Shown: positions 1 through 5,256, counted from the stretch's first letter. The stretch is 5,263 nt of DNA from an uncultured Rhizobiaceae group bacterium (GCA_938030645.1 CALHHQ010000072.1:1-5263), one strand, 5' to 3'. Numbers and translations are program-made. The notes: generated from the sequence alone by a model not told the origin.

Positions 1-662
1 ACGTATAACGGGTTGTTCTTTGAACGACGGCAAAGAACCTGAATAGTGCGGTTCACCTCTTCTGTGCGCCCAATCAAAATGTCGATCTTACCATCAATCG
101 CTTTCTGGTTGAGGTTCACACAATACGCCGCCAGCGCTTCACCCTTTTTCGGTTCGCCACCTTCGCCTTCTGGGCCAATACCGCCGTCGACACCTTCGAC
201 AGGACGGCCTTCGCTGGATCCAGCGCGTTTCGCGATTCCATGCGAAATGAAGTTCACTGCATCATAGCGTGTCATGTCCTGTTCTTGCAGGAAGTAAGCT
301 GCATGGCTTTCACGCTCGGCAAATATGGCGACAAGCACGTTTGCACCAGTCACCTCCTCACGGCCTGATGATTGAACATGAATCACCGCGCGTTGGATAA
401 CACGTTGAAACCCGGGCGTTGGCTTAGAATCTTCAAACGTCTCCGTCACCAGATTGTTCAACTCATTATCGATGAATACATAAAGGTCATCGCGAAGACG
501 GTCGACACTCACATTGCAAGCATTCAGAACTGCGACTGCATCTTCATCATCCACCAATGCCAGCAACAAGTGCTCTAGCGTGGCATGCTCTTGGCTGCGT
601 TCGTTTGCATAGGTCAGTGCTCTGTGAAGAGCGTTTTCAAGACTGTCGGTAAAACTTGGCAA
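1..662 (-). CDS. clpA: ATP-dependent Clp protease ATP-binding subunit ClpA (N-terminal part; gene runs off the window)
   Basis: ClpA is the AAA+ unfoldase that feeds substrates to the ClpP peptidase in the cytoplasm. The 220 visible codons begin MPSFTDSLENALHRALTYAN and continue with ATLEHLLLALVDD, the Clp-N double-repeat domain (about residues 1-145) that binds ClpS and substrates. A Gly/Glu/Pro-rich linker follows (about 147-173), then AYCVNLNQKAIDGKIDILIGR and the entry to the first AAA+ domain (NNPLY), just before the Walker A motif, which lies outside the window. The start is TTG at 662-660: an in-frame TAG lies at 674-672, so no earlier start exists. AGGA at 673-670 sits 7 bases upstream, and ClpA homologues start with M-P-(S/T)-F. 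An ATG at 669-667 is in another frame and closes after 10 codons. The gene follows clpS by 56 bases, as is usual for this pair. Family assignment is very secure; ATPase function cannot be judged from this part. Confidence 0.96.
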   Translation of the reverse strand, partial: MPSFTDSLENALHRALTYANERSQEHATLEHLLLALVDDEDAVAVLNACNVSVDRLRDDLYVFIDNELNNLVTETFEDSKPTPGFQRVIQRAVIHVQSSGREEVTGANVLVAIFAERESHAAYFLQEQDMTRYDAVNFISHGIAKRAGSSEGRPVEGVDGGIGPEGEGGEPKKGEALAAYCVNLNQKAIDGKIDILIGRTEEVNRTIQVLCRRSKNNPLY

Positions 663-669
663 ATGGCAT

Positions 670-673
670 TCCT
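670..673 (-). promoter_or_regulatory. Ribosome binding site that fixes the TTG start of clpA
   Basis: AGGA at 673-670 lies 7 bases before TTG at 662-660, a normal Shine-Dalgarno distance. The ATG at 669-667 directly abuts the AGGA, too close to be served by it, and its frame ends after 10 codons. This spacing, with the upstream in-frame TAG, decides the start. Confidence 0.75.
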
Positions 674-692
674 AATTTGAGTTCAACGGTTC

Positions 693-708
693 CGGAGCAT
701 TAACTCCG
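693..708 (-). other. Intercistronic hairpin between clpS and clpA
   Basis: CGGAG at 693-697 and CTCCG at 704-708 form a perfect 5-bp stem with a 6-base loop, 10 bases after the clpS stop codon. No T-run follows on the minus strand, so it is not a clear intrinsic terminator. It could stabilise the 3' end of clpS mRNA or lower expression of clpA relative to clpS. The role is inferred; the inverted repeat is seen directly. Confidence 0.4.
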
Positions 709-718
709 AAGCTTAAGT

Positions 719-1087
719 TCATTTTTTTTCCATCACACACTGCAACGGATGCTGATGCTTTTGAGCATAGTCCATAACCTGCGTAACTTTGGTTTCGGCA
801 ACTTCGTAGGTGTACACACCGCACTCGCCCACGCCGTTTTGATGCACATGGAGCATAACTTGTGTTGCTGCATCCAAGTCCATCTGGAAGTAACGCGCCA
901 AAACATCGACAACAAATTCCATTGGAGTGAAATCATCGTTCAACAATAAGACGCGATAAAGGCTCGGTTTTTTCACCTTTGTTTTTGTTTTGGTGATGGT
1001 ATCGACGCCGGAATTCCCGTCATCGTCGTCATCACGAAACTCATCATCGCCTTGCATTCGGGTGTTGTTATAATCGTAAGCAGTCAT
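719..1087 (-). CDS. clpS: ATP-dependent Clp protease adaptor protein ClpS
   Basis: ClpS binds the ClpA N-domain and delivers N-end-rule substrates to ClpAP. With the ATG at 1087 the protein has 122 residues. Residues 1-40 are a flexible, very acidic then Lys/Thr-rich tail (RDDDDDGNSG, TKTKTKVKK); the folded core follows. Residues expected to line the N-degron pocket are present: N50, D51 and M56 in LNDDFTPMEF, and M78 and H82 in MLHVH, matching N34, D35, M40, M62 and H66 of E. coli ClpS. The C-terminal VAETKVTQVMDYAQKHQHPL and CVMEKK are typical of alphaproteobacteria. The frame can be extended to a TTG at 1132, but those extra 15 residues do not look like ClpS. A weak GGAA lies about 10 bases before the ATG. 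A second in-frame Met at residue 11 (MQGDDEF) is a possible alternative start, since many rhizobial ClpS proteins begin near there. clpA follows on the same strand, so an operon is likely. Confidence 0.96.
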   Translation of the reverse strand: MTAYDYNNTRMQGDDEFRDDDDDGNSGVDTITKTKTKVKKPSLYRVLLLNDDFTPMEFVVDVLARYFQMDLDAATQVMLHVHQNGVGECGVYTYEVAETKVTQVMDYAQKHQHPLQCVMEKK

Positions 1088-1155
1088 GCGTTGGCAATTC
1101 CGTAATCTGTTCTGCGCTGGCCGATGCTGCAAACGACTTGCTGCATCGACACCGT

Positions 1156-1184
1156 ATATAGTGCGGTTATTCGAGAGTTTAAGC
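1156..1184 (-). promoter_or_regulatory. Possible promoter for clpS-clpA
   Basis: Read on the minus strand, CTATAT at 1161-1156 matches the alphaproteobacterial -10 consensus. The -35 position (GCTTAA, 17 bases upstream) is a poor match. Transcription would start near 1149, giving a leader of about 60 bases to the clpS ATG. This rests only on the -10 match. Confidence 0.25.
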
Positions 1185-1260
1185 CCTCTTGTTTCATGAA
1201 CTCAACACCACAATCGGCAATTCGCCCAGCATTGTGAATGTGACGCAGCAAAACTGTGGG

Positions 1261-1287
1261 AAATTTGATCGAATTTGTGATCACAAA
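1261..1287. promoter_or_regulatory. Pair of GATC-centred palindromes, candidate operator
   Basis: TTTGTGATCACAAA at 1274-1287 is a perfect 14-base palindrome. Overlapping it on the left, AAATTTGATCGAATTT at 1261-1276 is a near-perfect palindrome also centred on GATC. The TGTGA/TCACA arms recall CRP/FNR-family half-sites, but there is no spacer between them, so the standard CRP geometry is not met. The site lies between two divergent genes, where a dimeric regulator could act on either. The regulator is unknown. Confidence 0.35.
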
Positions 1288-1422
1288 AATTAGTTCAGAA
1301 TTTATCAGCCGCTTTAAGGCTTTGGTTACCATGTGAATTTACATTTTGTTCAAGACGCGTTGGCTGTGCCCTCGGCGAGCGTCAATGTTTTGCGTAATCC
1401 GCCATAAAAGCGGGTCAATATC

Positions 1423-1427
1423 GAGGT
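1423..1427 (+). promoter_or_regulatory. Ribosome binding site for the GTG start of the carboxypeptidase gene
   Basis: GAGGT at 1423-1427 lies 6 bases before GTG at 1434. An ATG at 1429 is nearer but in another frame and only 1 base from the GAGGT, so the GTG is the supported start. Confidence 0.7.
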
Positions 1428-1433
1428 AATGTC

Positions 1434-2831
1434 GTGCGTACCGATTTCGGATCGACTGCTAACACAGTTTCAAACCGTGTTTTGATTTCAATTCTCTCAT
1501 TTTTGATGCTTTTTGCGTTCCAAATCGCTGCAACCAGCGATGCTGATGCCCGCAAGCGCAAACGCGGCAATCCTAAATATGCCGCCATCGTTATCGATGC
1601 CAAAACAGGCAAAGTGCTTCATTCGCGCAATGCATACGCAAAACGTTACCCAGCTTCATTGACGAAAATGATGACGCTCTACTTGGTGTTTGAAGATCTC
1701 AAAGCGGGTCGCATCAGCAAATCCAGCCGATTGGTAATGACGCGAGCCGGCGCACGCCGCCCTCCTTCCAAAATCGGCTTGCGCGTTGGTCAGTCTATTT
1801 CCATGGAACAAGCCATTCTTTCGCTTGTGACAAAATCAGCGAATGATGTTTCAACCGCAATTGGCGACAAGCTTGCCGGATCAGAAGCCAAGTTTGCAAA
1901 GCGCATGACTTTGAAAGCCCGTCAATTGGGCATGAAAAACACGACGTTCAAAAACGCCAACGGCCTCACAGCGCGTGGTCAACTGACAACAGCTGCAGAT
2001 ATGGCTAAATTGGGTATGGCTCTTCGTGAGCACTTTCCTCGCCGTTTCAAATATTTCAACACCCGTTCCTTCAAGTTTGGCAGACGCCGTTATGGCAACC
2101 ACAACAAACTGCTCGGTCGTGTGCGTGGTGTGGATGGTATTAAGACAGGCTACACAAGAGCATCGGGTTTCAACCTTGTCTCTTCGGTCAGCAGCCGCAA
2201 TCGTCGTATCGTTGCTGTTGTAATGGGCGGTCGCTCTGGTCGTTCGCGCAATGCACAGATGAAAAAACTGATCCGTGCCTATTTGCCAAAAGCATCAACA
2301 GGCAAGTCACGTCGTCAAATCGCACGAGCCACATCTTCACGTTCCACACGTGTTGCTTCACGTGTGACAGCTGCCAAGACAAAGGCGGTGGCAACAAAAG
2401 CGAATTCTCTTATCTCATCACGTGTCAAAAGTGCCCACGCGACAAACCAACCAGACTCAAAGTCGGTTGCCAGCATCAAAAAACAACTTGTGGCATTGAA
2501 GTCCAAGTCCACGCCAAAGCCTGAACTTCGTCCATCTGTGGATATGGTGAAAACTGCAAGCCTTGGCGGGACATCCAAGAAAGCAACAGGTTGGCAGATC
2601 CAGATCGCGGCCTCAGACAGCGAACCAAAATTGCTAGACCTGATGAAAAGTGTTCAATCCAAAAATCGTCGTCTGCTGGGCAAAAAAACAATGTCCACGC
2701 CAAGCGTCAAACGAAATGGCAAAAAACTGTATCGCGGTCGTTTCTCTGGTTTCGCATCAAAGCGTGACGCAACCAACGCCTGCAAAACACTTAAGCGCAA
2801 AAAGGTAGATTGCCTGGCCCTTAACGGCTGA
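1434..2831 (+). CDS. Secreted D-alanyl-D-alanine carboxypeptidase (peptidase S11, DacF/PBP6 type) with C-terminal SPOR domain
   Basis: This is a low-molecular-weight penicillin-binding protein that removes the terminal D-Ala from peptidoglycan pentapeptides in the periplasm, limiting crosslinking. In the 465-residue protein, residues 1-39 form a signal peptide: a hydrophobic core VLISILSFLMLFAF ends in ADA before a basic stretch. The catalytic domain (about 45-290) has all three motifs: S75-L-T-K78, S135-A-N137 and K237-T-G239. Residues about 285-385 are a disordered linker rich in Ser, Ala, Lys and Thr. Residues about 387-465 (GWQIQIAAS, then YRGRFSGFASKRDA) match a SPOR domain, which binds denuded septal glycan. 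The start is GTG with GAGGT upstream. A dac gene with a SPOR tail next to clpS-clpA is a common rhizobial arrangement, as far as I recall. The downstream gene converges, so this is probably a single-gene transcript. The exact symbol (dacA, dacC or dacF) cannot be decided from sequence. Confidence 0.94.
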   Translation: MRTDFGSTANTVSNRVLISILSFLMLFAFQIAATSDADARKRKRGNPKYAAIVIDAKTGKVLHSRNAYAKRYPASLTKMMTLYLVFEDLKAGRISKSSRLVMTRAGARRPPSKIGLRVGQSISMEQAILSLVTKSANDVSTAIGDKLAGSEAKFAKRMTLKARQLGMKNTTFKNANGLTARGQLTTAADMAKLGMALREHFPRRFKYFNTRSFKFGRRRYGNHNKLLGRVRGVDGIKTGYTRASGFNLVSSVSSRNRRIVAVVMGGRSGRSRNAQMKKLIRAYLPKASTGKSRRQIARATSSRSTRVASRVTAAKTKAVATKANSLISSRVKSAHATNQPDSKSVASIKKQLVALKSKSTPKPELRPSVDMVKTASLGGTSKKATGWQIQIAASDSEPKLLDLMKSVQSKNRRLLGKKTMSTPSVKRNGKKLYRGRFSGFASKRDATNACKTLKRKKVDCLALNG

Positions 2832-2842
2832 AACTAAACTGC

Positions 2843-2865
2843 CCCCGCGCGTGTATTGTGCGGGG
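2843..2865 (+). terminator. GC-rich hairpin after the carboxypeptidase gene
   Basis: CCCCGC at 2843-2848 pairs with GCGGGG at 2860-2865. A G-T and a C-G pair extend this to an 8-bp stem with a 7-base loop, 11 bases after the stop codon. No T-run follows (TAACATAACC), so it is an imperfect intrinsic terminator at best. It lies between convergent genes and could act on both transcripts. Confidence 0.5.
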
Positions 2866-2876
2866 TAACATAACCG

Positions 2877-2891
2877 GCCCGCGTATCGGGC
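2877..2891. terminator. Second hairpin in the convergent intergenic region
   Basis: GCCCG at 2877-2881 pairs with CGGGC at 2887-2891 across a 5-base loop, followed by TTAATCC on the plus strand. It lies 11 bases beyond the first hairpin and 39 bases from the end of the convergent J-domain gene. Neither strand shows a real T-run. It may be a weak terminator or a transcript-end stabiliser. Confidence 0.4.
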
Positions 2892-2929
2892 TTAATCCAG
2901 TGTTTCCGAATTGTATTGTGTAAAGGAAA

Positions 2930-3622
2930 TCAGGAATGGCTTCTCAGAAGAACATCCTTCGCCTCGTTGATTTTGGCGGCAAGAAAAACAGAACCTCCGC
3001 CGTCGGGTTGGACCGACTTGATAAGACGCCTATGGGCTTTGCGGACTTGGGCAGCGCTAGCGCCAAACGAAAGCCCCAGCACCTCATAGGCCTCCTCTTC
3101 GCCCATGGGTCCCGCGCTCGGCGCACCAGCCTGCCCCGCACTGCCATCCGTTTGAGCGTTTTCACGCCCGGAGGCAAATCGGCCGTCAAGATACGTGTTT
3201 AAGAGTTCAAGCGTCTGGCCGTCTTCTGACACTTCAGTCAGAAGTGCGGTCAGCTCAGTTTCGCTCATCTTGTTCAATTCGCGCCCTTCGAATTTGCCCA
3301 CCAGCACAACGCCGTTCATCTCTCCGGTTTTGTGATTTATCTCCATTTCCACGCCAGCTGTTCGCAAGGTAGAAAACCGCTTGTTAGAGTTGGCTTTTTT
3401 CTTGGGGCCTGGCTTGCGAAAACTGCGCCACAAAACAACTCCCAATAAAACGACACCCGCGCCAGCTGCTGGCACCCGCACCAGCATCAATGCAGCCCCA
3501 GCCGCCATAAGCACTGGCGGCAAATAGGTTCGTATAAACTGCGCGAGCGTTTTTGCTGGCACGAACATGAAGATGGCAACAAAAGTTGCCAGGATAATCA
3601 GTGGGGTAATCAGATAAGTCAT
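2930..3622 (-). CDS. Membrane-anchored J-domain-like protein with degenerate HPD motif (QPD)
   Basis: The 230-residue protein has hydrophobic N-terminal segments at about 4-20 and 36-65 (the latter perhaps a hairpin of two), then a basic stretch (FRKPGPKKK). A middle domain (about 83-150) includes VEMEINHKTGEMNGVVL and LLNTYLDGRF, of a kind I associate with alphaproteobacterial membrane DnaJ proteins. A C-terminal J-like domain (about 175-228) has AYEVLGLSFGAS, AHRRLIKSV and a closing AAKINEAKDVLL. The J-domain sits at the C-terminus after membrane segments, resembling the TIM14/Pam18 layout. The motif that contacts Hsp70 normally reads His-Pro-Asp but here reads Q205-P206-D207; the codon is CAA at 3010-3008. 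H-to-Q at this position in DnaJ abolishes stimulation of DnaK, so this protein may be a non-stimulating J-like factor, or use another contact. The ATG at 3622 has no clear ribosome binding site. The gene follows mipZ by 56 bases, so cotranscription is plausible. Fold assignment is secure, function is not. Confidence 0.88.
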   Translation of the reverse strand: MTYLITPLIILATFVAIFMFVPAKTLAQFIRTYLPPVLMAAGAALMLVRVPAAGAGVVLLGVVLWRSFRKPGPKKKANSNKRFSTLRTAGVEMEINHKTGEMNGVVLVGKFEGRELNKMSETELTALLTEVSEDGQTLELLNTYLDGRFASGRENAQTDGSAGQAGAPSAGPMGEEEAYEVLGLSFGASAAQVRKAHRRLIKSVQPDGGGSVFLAAKINEAKDVLLRSHS

Positions 3623-3678
3623 GCCGTATATTTGGTGGATAGAACCCGCAACGCAAGTCTCATAAAGCCGCAGATGGC

Positions 3679-4635
3679 TTAGTCTGCAAATATGTCGGGC
3701 ATATCGACGGCTTCGTAGGACTTCTCAATCCAAATCTGACGTGCCTGCGCTATTTCTCGAGAACAATCATCCACTGGCAAACGCAGTGCCTTGATCAGCT
3801 TTTCAATTTCCTGGCGTGCTGACACATGCGAAGCATTCGGTTTTTGATCACCTGTCAACAATTCGAAGTCATCAAGTGCTGTCAGCCCTTTGGGAAAATA
3901 CTGACGAAAGATCACGCGCTCACTGATCCCATCAGCAATTCTAAAGCCCAATCGCATGGAAAGCTCATGCAGGCATTTATAGACATTGCGCTCGTTGTTA
4001 GACGTCAACGAAGACAAACGGTTGCGCACCACGATCCAATCCAAAAGACCATCGTCAGCATCGCGGCGTTTTCGACGCGCGTCACGCACCATTTTGGCGT
4101 AGTGGCTCACATCGATGACTTCCATCTTCATCGCATCCACTTTGCCAAGAATGTCGAAATCCACGAATGAGTCGTTCATTGGCGTCAGCAATGTGTCGGC
4201 CATTGAATGGGCCAACCGCATCAAGTAACCATCGGAACCCGGCGTATCCACCACTATGAAATCATGGTCGTTTTCAATCTCGGAAATAGCACGAAGAAAT
4301 GCAGAAAAGTCCTGCATTTGCGCTTCCATAGTGCTGTCGAGTTTGGATCCATCAAACCGAAAATGACTTGTTTGTTCTAAGTGTAATCCGTTTGCGGCAG
4401 ACCAGCGTTTGCGATTTTCCACATAGCGCGTCAAAGAGTTTTGACGAGAATCCAGATCAATCGTTGCAACTTTAAAACCCTTTTTAAGCAGAGCAACCGC
4501 CACGTGCATTGATGTGGTGGTTTTGCCTGAACCACCCTTTTCATTGCCGCAAACGATCACATGGGCATTGCCAGAGTTCTTCTTGTTGTTGGCAAACATA
4601 CCTTCAACACGTTCGATTTTCAGACGATCACTCAT
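3679..4635 (-). CDS. mipZ: Division-plane positioning ATPase MipZ (ParA/MinD superfamily)
   Basis: MipZ is a deviant-Walker ATPase that, in Caulobacter, interacts with ParB near the poles, forms a dimer gradient over the nucleoid and blocks FtsZ polymerisation away from midcell. The 318-residue protein has the deviant Walker A GNEKGGSGKTT with signature K33 and K38, the switch region IDLDSRQ (D60, D62) and Walker B IVVDTPG (D130). The MipZ-diagnostic stretches RLAHSMADTLLTPMNDSFVDFD (in two parts, 140-161), DWIVVRNRLSSL, FRIADGISERVIFRQYFPKG and a late SARQEI match the family closely. This separates it from plasmid ParA and from MinD. The ATG at 4635 is chosen. A TTG three codons upstream (4644) and a later Met at residue 13 are possible; no start has a strong Shine-Dalgarno, only a weak GAAAG upstream. 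About 25 residues precede the first strand, longer than in Caulobacter. The J-domain-like gene lies 56 bases downstream, and the DUF1489 gene is upstream on the same strand. Confidence 0.93.
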   Translation of the reverse strand: MSDRLKIERVEGMFANNKKNSGNAHVIVCGNEKGGSGKTTTSMHVAVALLKKGFKVATIDLDSRQNSLTRYVENRKRWSAANGLHLEQTSHFRFDGSKLDSTMEAQMQDFSAFLRAISEIENDHDFIVVDTPGSDGYLMRLAHSMADTLLTPMNDSFVDFDILGKVDAMKMEVIDVSHYAKMVRDARRKRRDADDGLLDWIVVRNRLSSLTSNNERNVYKCLHELSMRLGFRIADGISERVIFRQYFPKGLTALDDFELLTGDQKPNASHVSARQEIEKLIKALRLPVDDCSREIAQARQIWIEKSYEAVDMPDIFAD

Positions 4636-4655
4636 GGCACACAAAGGCTTTCAGG

Positions 4656-4670
4656 GCGGGCACATCCCGC
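4656..4670 (-). other. Hairpin in the mipZ leader
   Basis: GCGGG and CCCGC form a perfect 5-bp GC-rich stem with a 5-base loop, ending 20 bases before the mipZ ATG on the minus strand. There is no T-run after it. It could lie in the 5' untranslated region of mipZ mRNA or at the 3' end of the DUF1489 transcript. The role is unknown. Confidence 0.35.
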
Positions 4671-4686
4671 AACTCAACGAATTAAC

Positions 4687-4715
4687 GTGTAGGAAACCAT
4701 AAAATGATGGTCCAA
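4687..4715 (-). promoter_or_regulatory. Possible mipZ promoter
   Basis: On the minus strand TTGGAC (4715-4710) and CTACAC (4692-4687) are separated by 17 bases, resembling the alphaproteobacterial TTGAC / CTATAT housekeeping promoter imperfectly. An inverted repeat ACCAT/ATGGT (4696-4700 and 4707-4711) lies mainly in the spacer. A GANTC site (GAATC, 4722-4726) lies just upstream of the -35. Transcription would start near 4680, about 45 bases before the ATG. The assignment rests on pattern alone. Confidence 0.3.
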
Positions 4716-4753
4716 GCACGTGAATCTGCAAAGCTTGGTTAACTCACGACGCC

Positions 4754-5182
4754 TTACAGCAAACCGAGTTCCGCTAAATCTGAACGCAGTTGTACGGGTA
4801 AAGCCGTCTCATCCTGTCCTAGATCGTTCGGCGCTTCTTCACCCTTTAAGTACCGCCAACCCTGAAAAGCACGTTTTGGATGCCATTGGGTGGGAATGAC
4901 CTCATTGCCCAACATCAATTTGCAACGGCGAATGCCTTCACTATCCACAAAGGGGCGAATATCAACCAGTTTCTGACGTGCTTGTATCTGACCCTTAATC
5001 ACCCAAAAAAGCGATCCGCCGTTCAACAATTCATCAATACGCTTGGGCACCATGCGCGTTGTGTGAAACAGTTGCACTTCCACCTTGCTGGCCACCATTT
5101 GCGCAAGGCGTTGCTCAGACCAAATTTGAAGGTCATCAAGACTTTCAGCGCCAACGCACAGTTTTAGAATGTTCAAGCTCAT
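4754..5182 (-). CDS. DUF1489 family protein, function unknown
   Basis: The 142-residue protein looks cytoplasmic, with no signal peptide or membrane segment. It matches the DUF1489 family that I know from alphaproteobacteria: LNILKLCVGAESLDDL at the N-terminus, then FHTTRMVPKRIDELLNGGSL, YWVIKG-like FWVIKG with QARQKLVDIRPF, EGIRRCKLML, and HPKRAFQGWRYLKGEEAPNDL near the C-terminus. I know of no established biochemical role. The ATG at 5182 is preferred because family members begin near MxLNxxKLCVG; a GTG at 5203 in the same frame would add 7 residues (MSIYVWS) that do not look conserved and would place the start inside the upstream palindrome. Neither start has a strong Shine-Dalgarno. mipZ begins 118 bases downstream on the same strand, so partial cotranscription is possible, although that gap contains a possible mipZ promoter. 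Confidence 0.88.
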   Translation of the reverse strand: MSLNILKLCVGAESLDDLQIWSEQRLAQMVASKVEVQLFHTTRMVPKRIDELLNGGSLFWVIKGQIQARQKLVDIRPFVDSEGIRRCKLMLGNEVIPTQWHPKRAFQGWRYLKGEEAPNDLGQDETALPVQLRSDLAELGLL

Positions 5183-5202
5183 AGACCAGACATAAATGCT
5201 CA

Positions 5203-5218
5203 CTAGGCCTTGGCCTAG
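5203..5218. promoter_or_regulatory. Perfect CTAGGCC/GGCCTAG inverted repeat upstream of the DUF1489 gene
   Basis: CTAGGCC at 5203-5209 and GGCCTAG at 5212-5218 are exact inverted repeats separated by TT. The site lies about 20 bases before the DUF1489 ATG and just downstream of a candidate -35/-10 pair, a position typical of a repressor operator. It could also fold in the RNA, but a 2-base loop is too tight without opening the inner pairs. No regulator is identified. Confidence 0.4.
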
Positions 5219-5226
5219 GTTCGGTC

Positions 5227-5256
5227 TTTAAGCGTCCACAGGTGGGTTTTGGTCAA
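5227..5256 (-). promoter_or_regulatory. Possible promoter for the DUF1489 gene
   Basis: On the minus strand TTGACC (5256-5251) matches the alphaproteobacterial -35 element well. An 18-base spacer leads to CTTAAA (5232-5227), a weaker -10. Start of transcription near 5220 would put the CTAGGCC palindrome at the beginning of the transcript. The upstream gene is outside the window, so readthrough cannot be excluded. Confidence 0.35.

Larger units (their letters stand above)
1133..1433. other. Intergenic region between divergent clpS and the carboxypeptidase gene
   Basis: Together with the 45 bases before it, this spacer separates divergently transcribed clpS and the carboxypeptidase gene, so promoters for both should lie here. 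It is AT-rich in its middle (about 1255-1350) and contains the GATC-centred palindromes listed separately. I found no convincing -35/-10 pair for the plus-strand gene, no tRNA and no recognisable riboswitch. An 82-codon minus-strand reading frame (1332-1084) crosses it, but it has no ribosome binding site and no recognisable family motif, so I do not call it a gene. Confidence 0.6.

Noticed and set aside
372..578. 68-codon plus-strand frame inside clpA
   Set aside because: It lies antisense to the strongly conserved ClpA N-domain and shows no family features; it is a shadow of the real frame.
2852..2920. 9-base direct repeat TGTATTGTG (2852-2860 and 2912-2920), copies 60 bases apart
   Set aside because: It is short, has only two copies, and one copy lies in the loop and stem of a hairpin; chance is an adequate explanation and no mobile-element ends are present.
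3664..3687. Small inverted repeats (AAGCC/GGCTT and GCAGA/TCTGC) around the mipZ stop codon
   Set aside because: Stems are only 5 bp, mutually exclusive and not followed by a T-run, so I do not call a terminator between mipZ and the J-like gene.
3826..4170. 114-codon plus-strand frame inside mipZ
   Set aside because: It is antisense to conserved MipZ sequence (Walker B to C-terminal motifs), with no plausible ribosome binding site and no recognisable domain.
4712..4738. CCAAGC/GCTTGG inverted repeat after the DUF1489 gene
   Set aside because: The 6-bp stem has a 15-base loop and only a weak downstream ATTTT on the minus strand; too weak to call a terminator.
4880..5167. 95-codon plus-strand frame opposite the DUF1489 gene
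   Set aside because: It mirrors the conserved DUF1489 coding sequence on the other strand and has no independent support.
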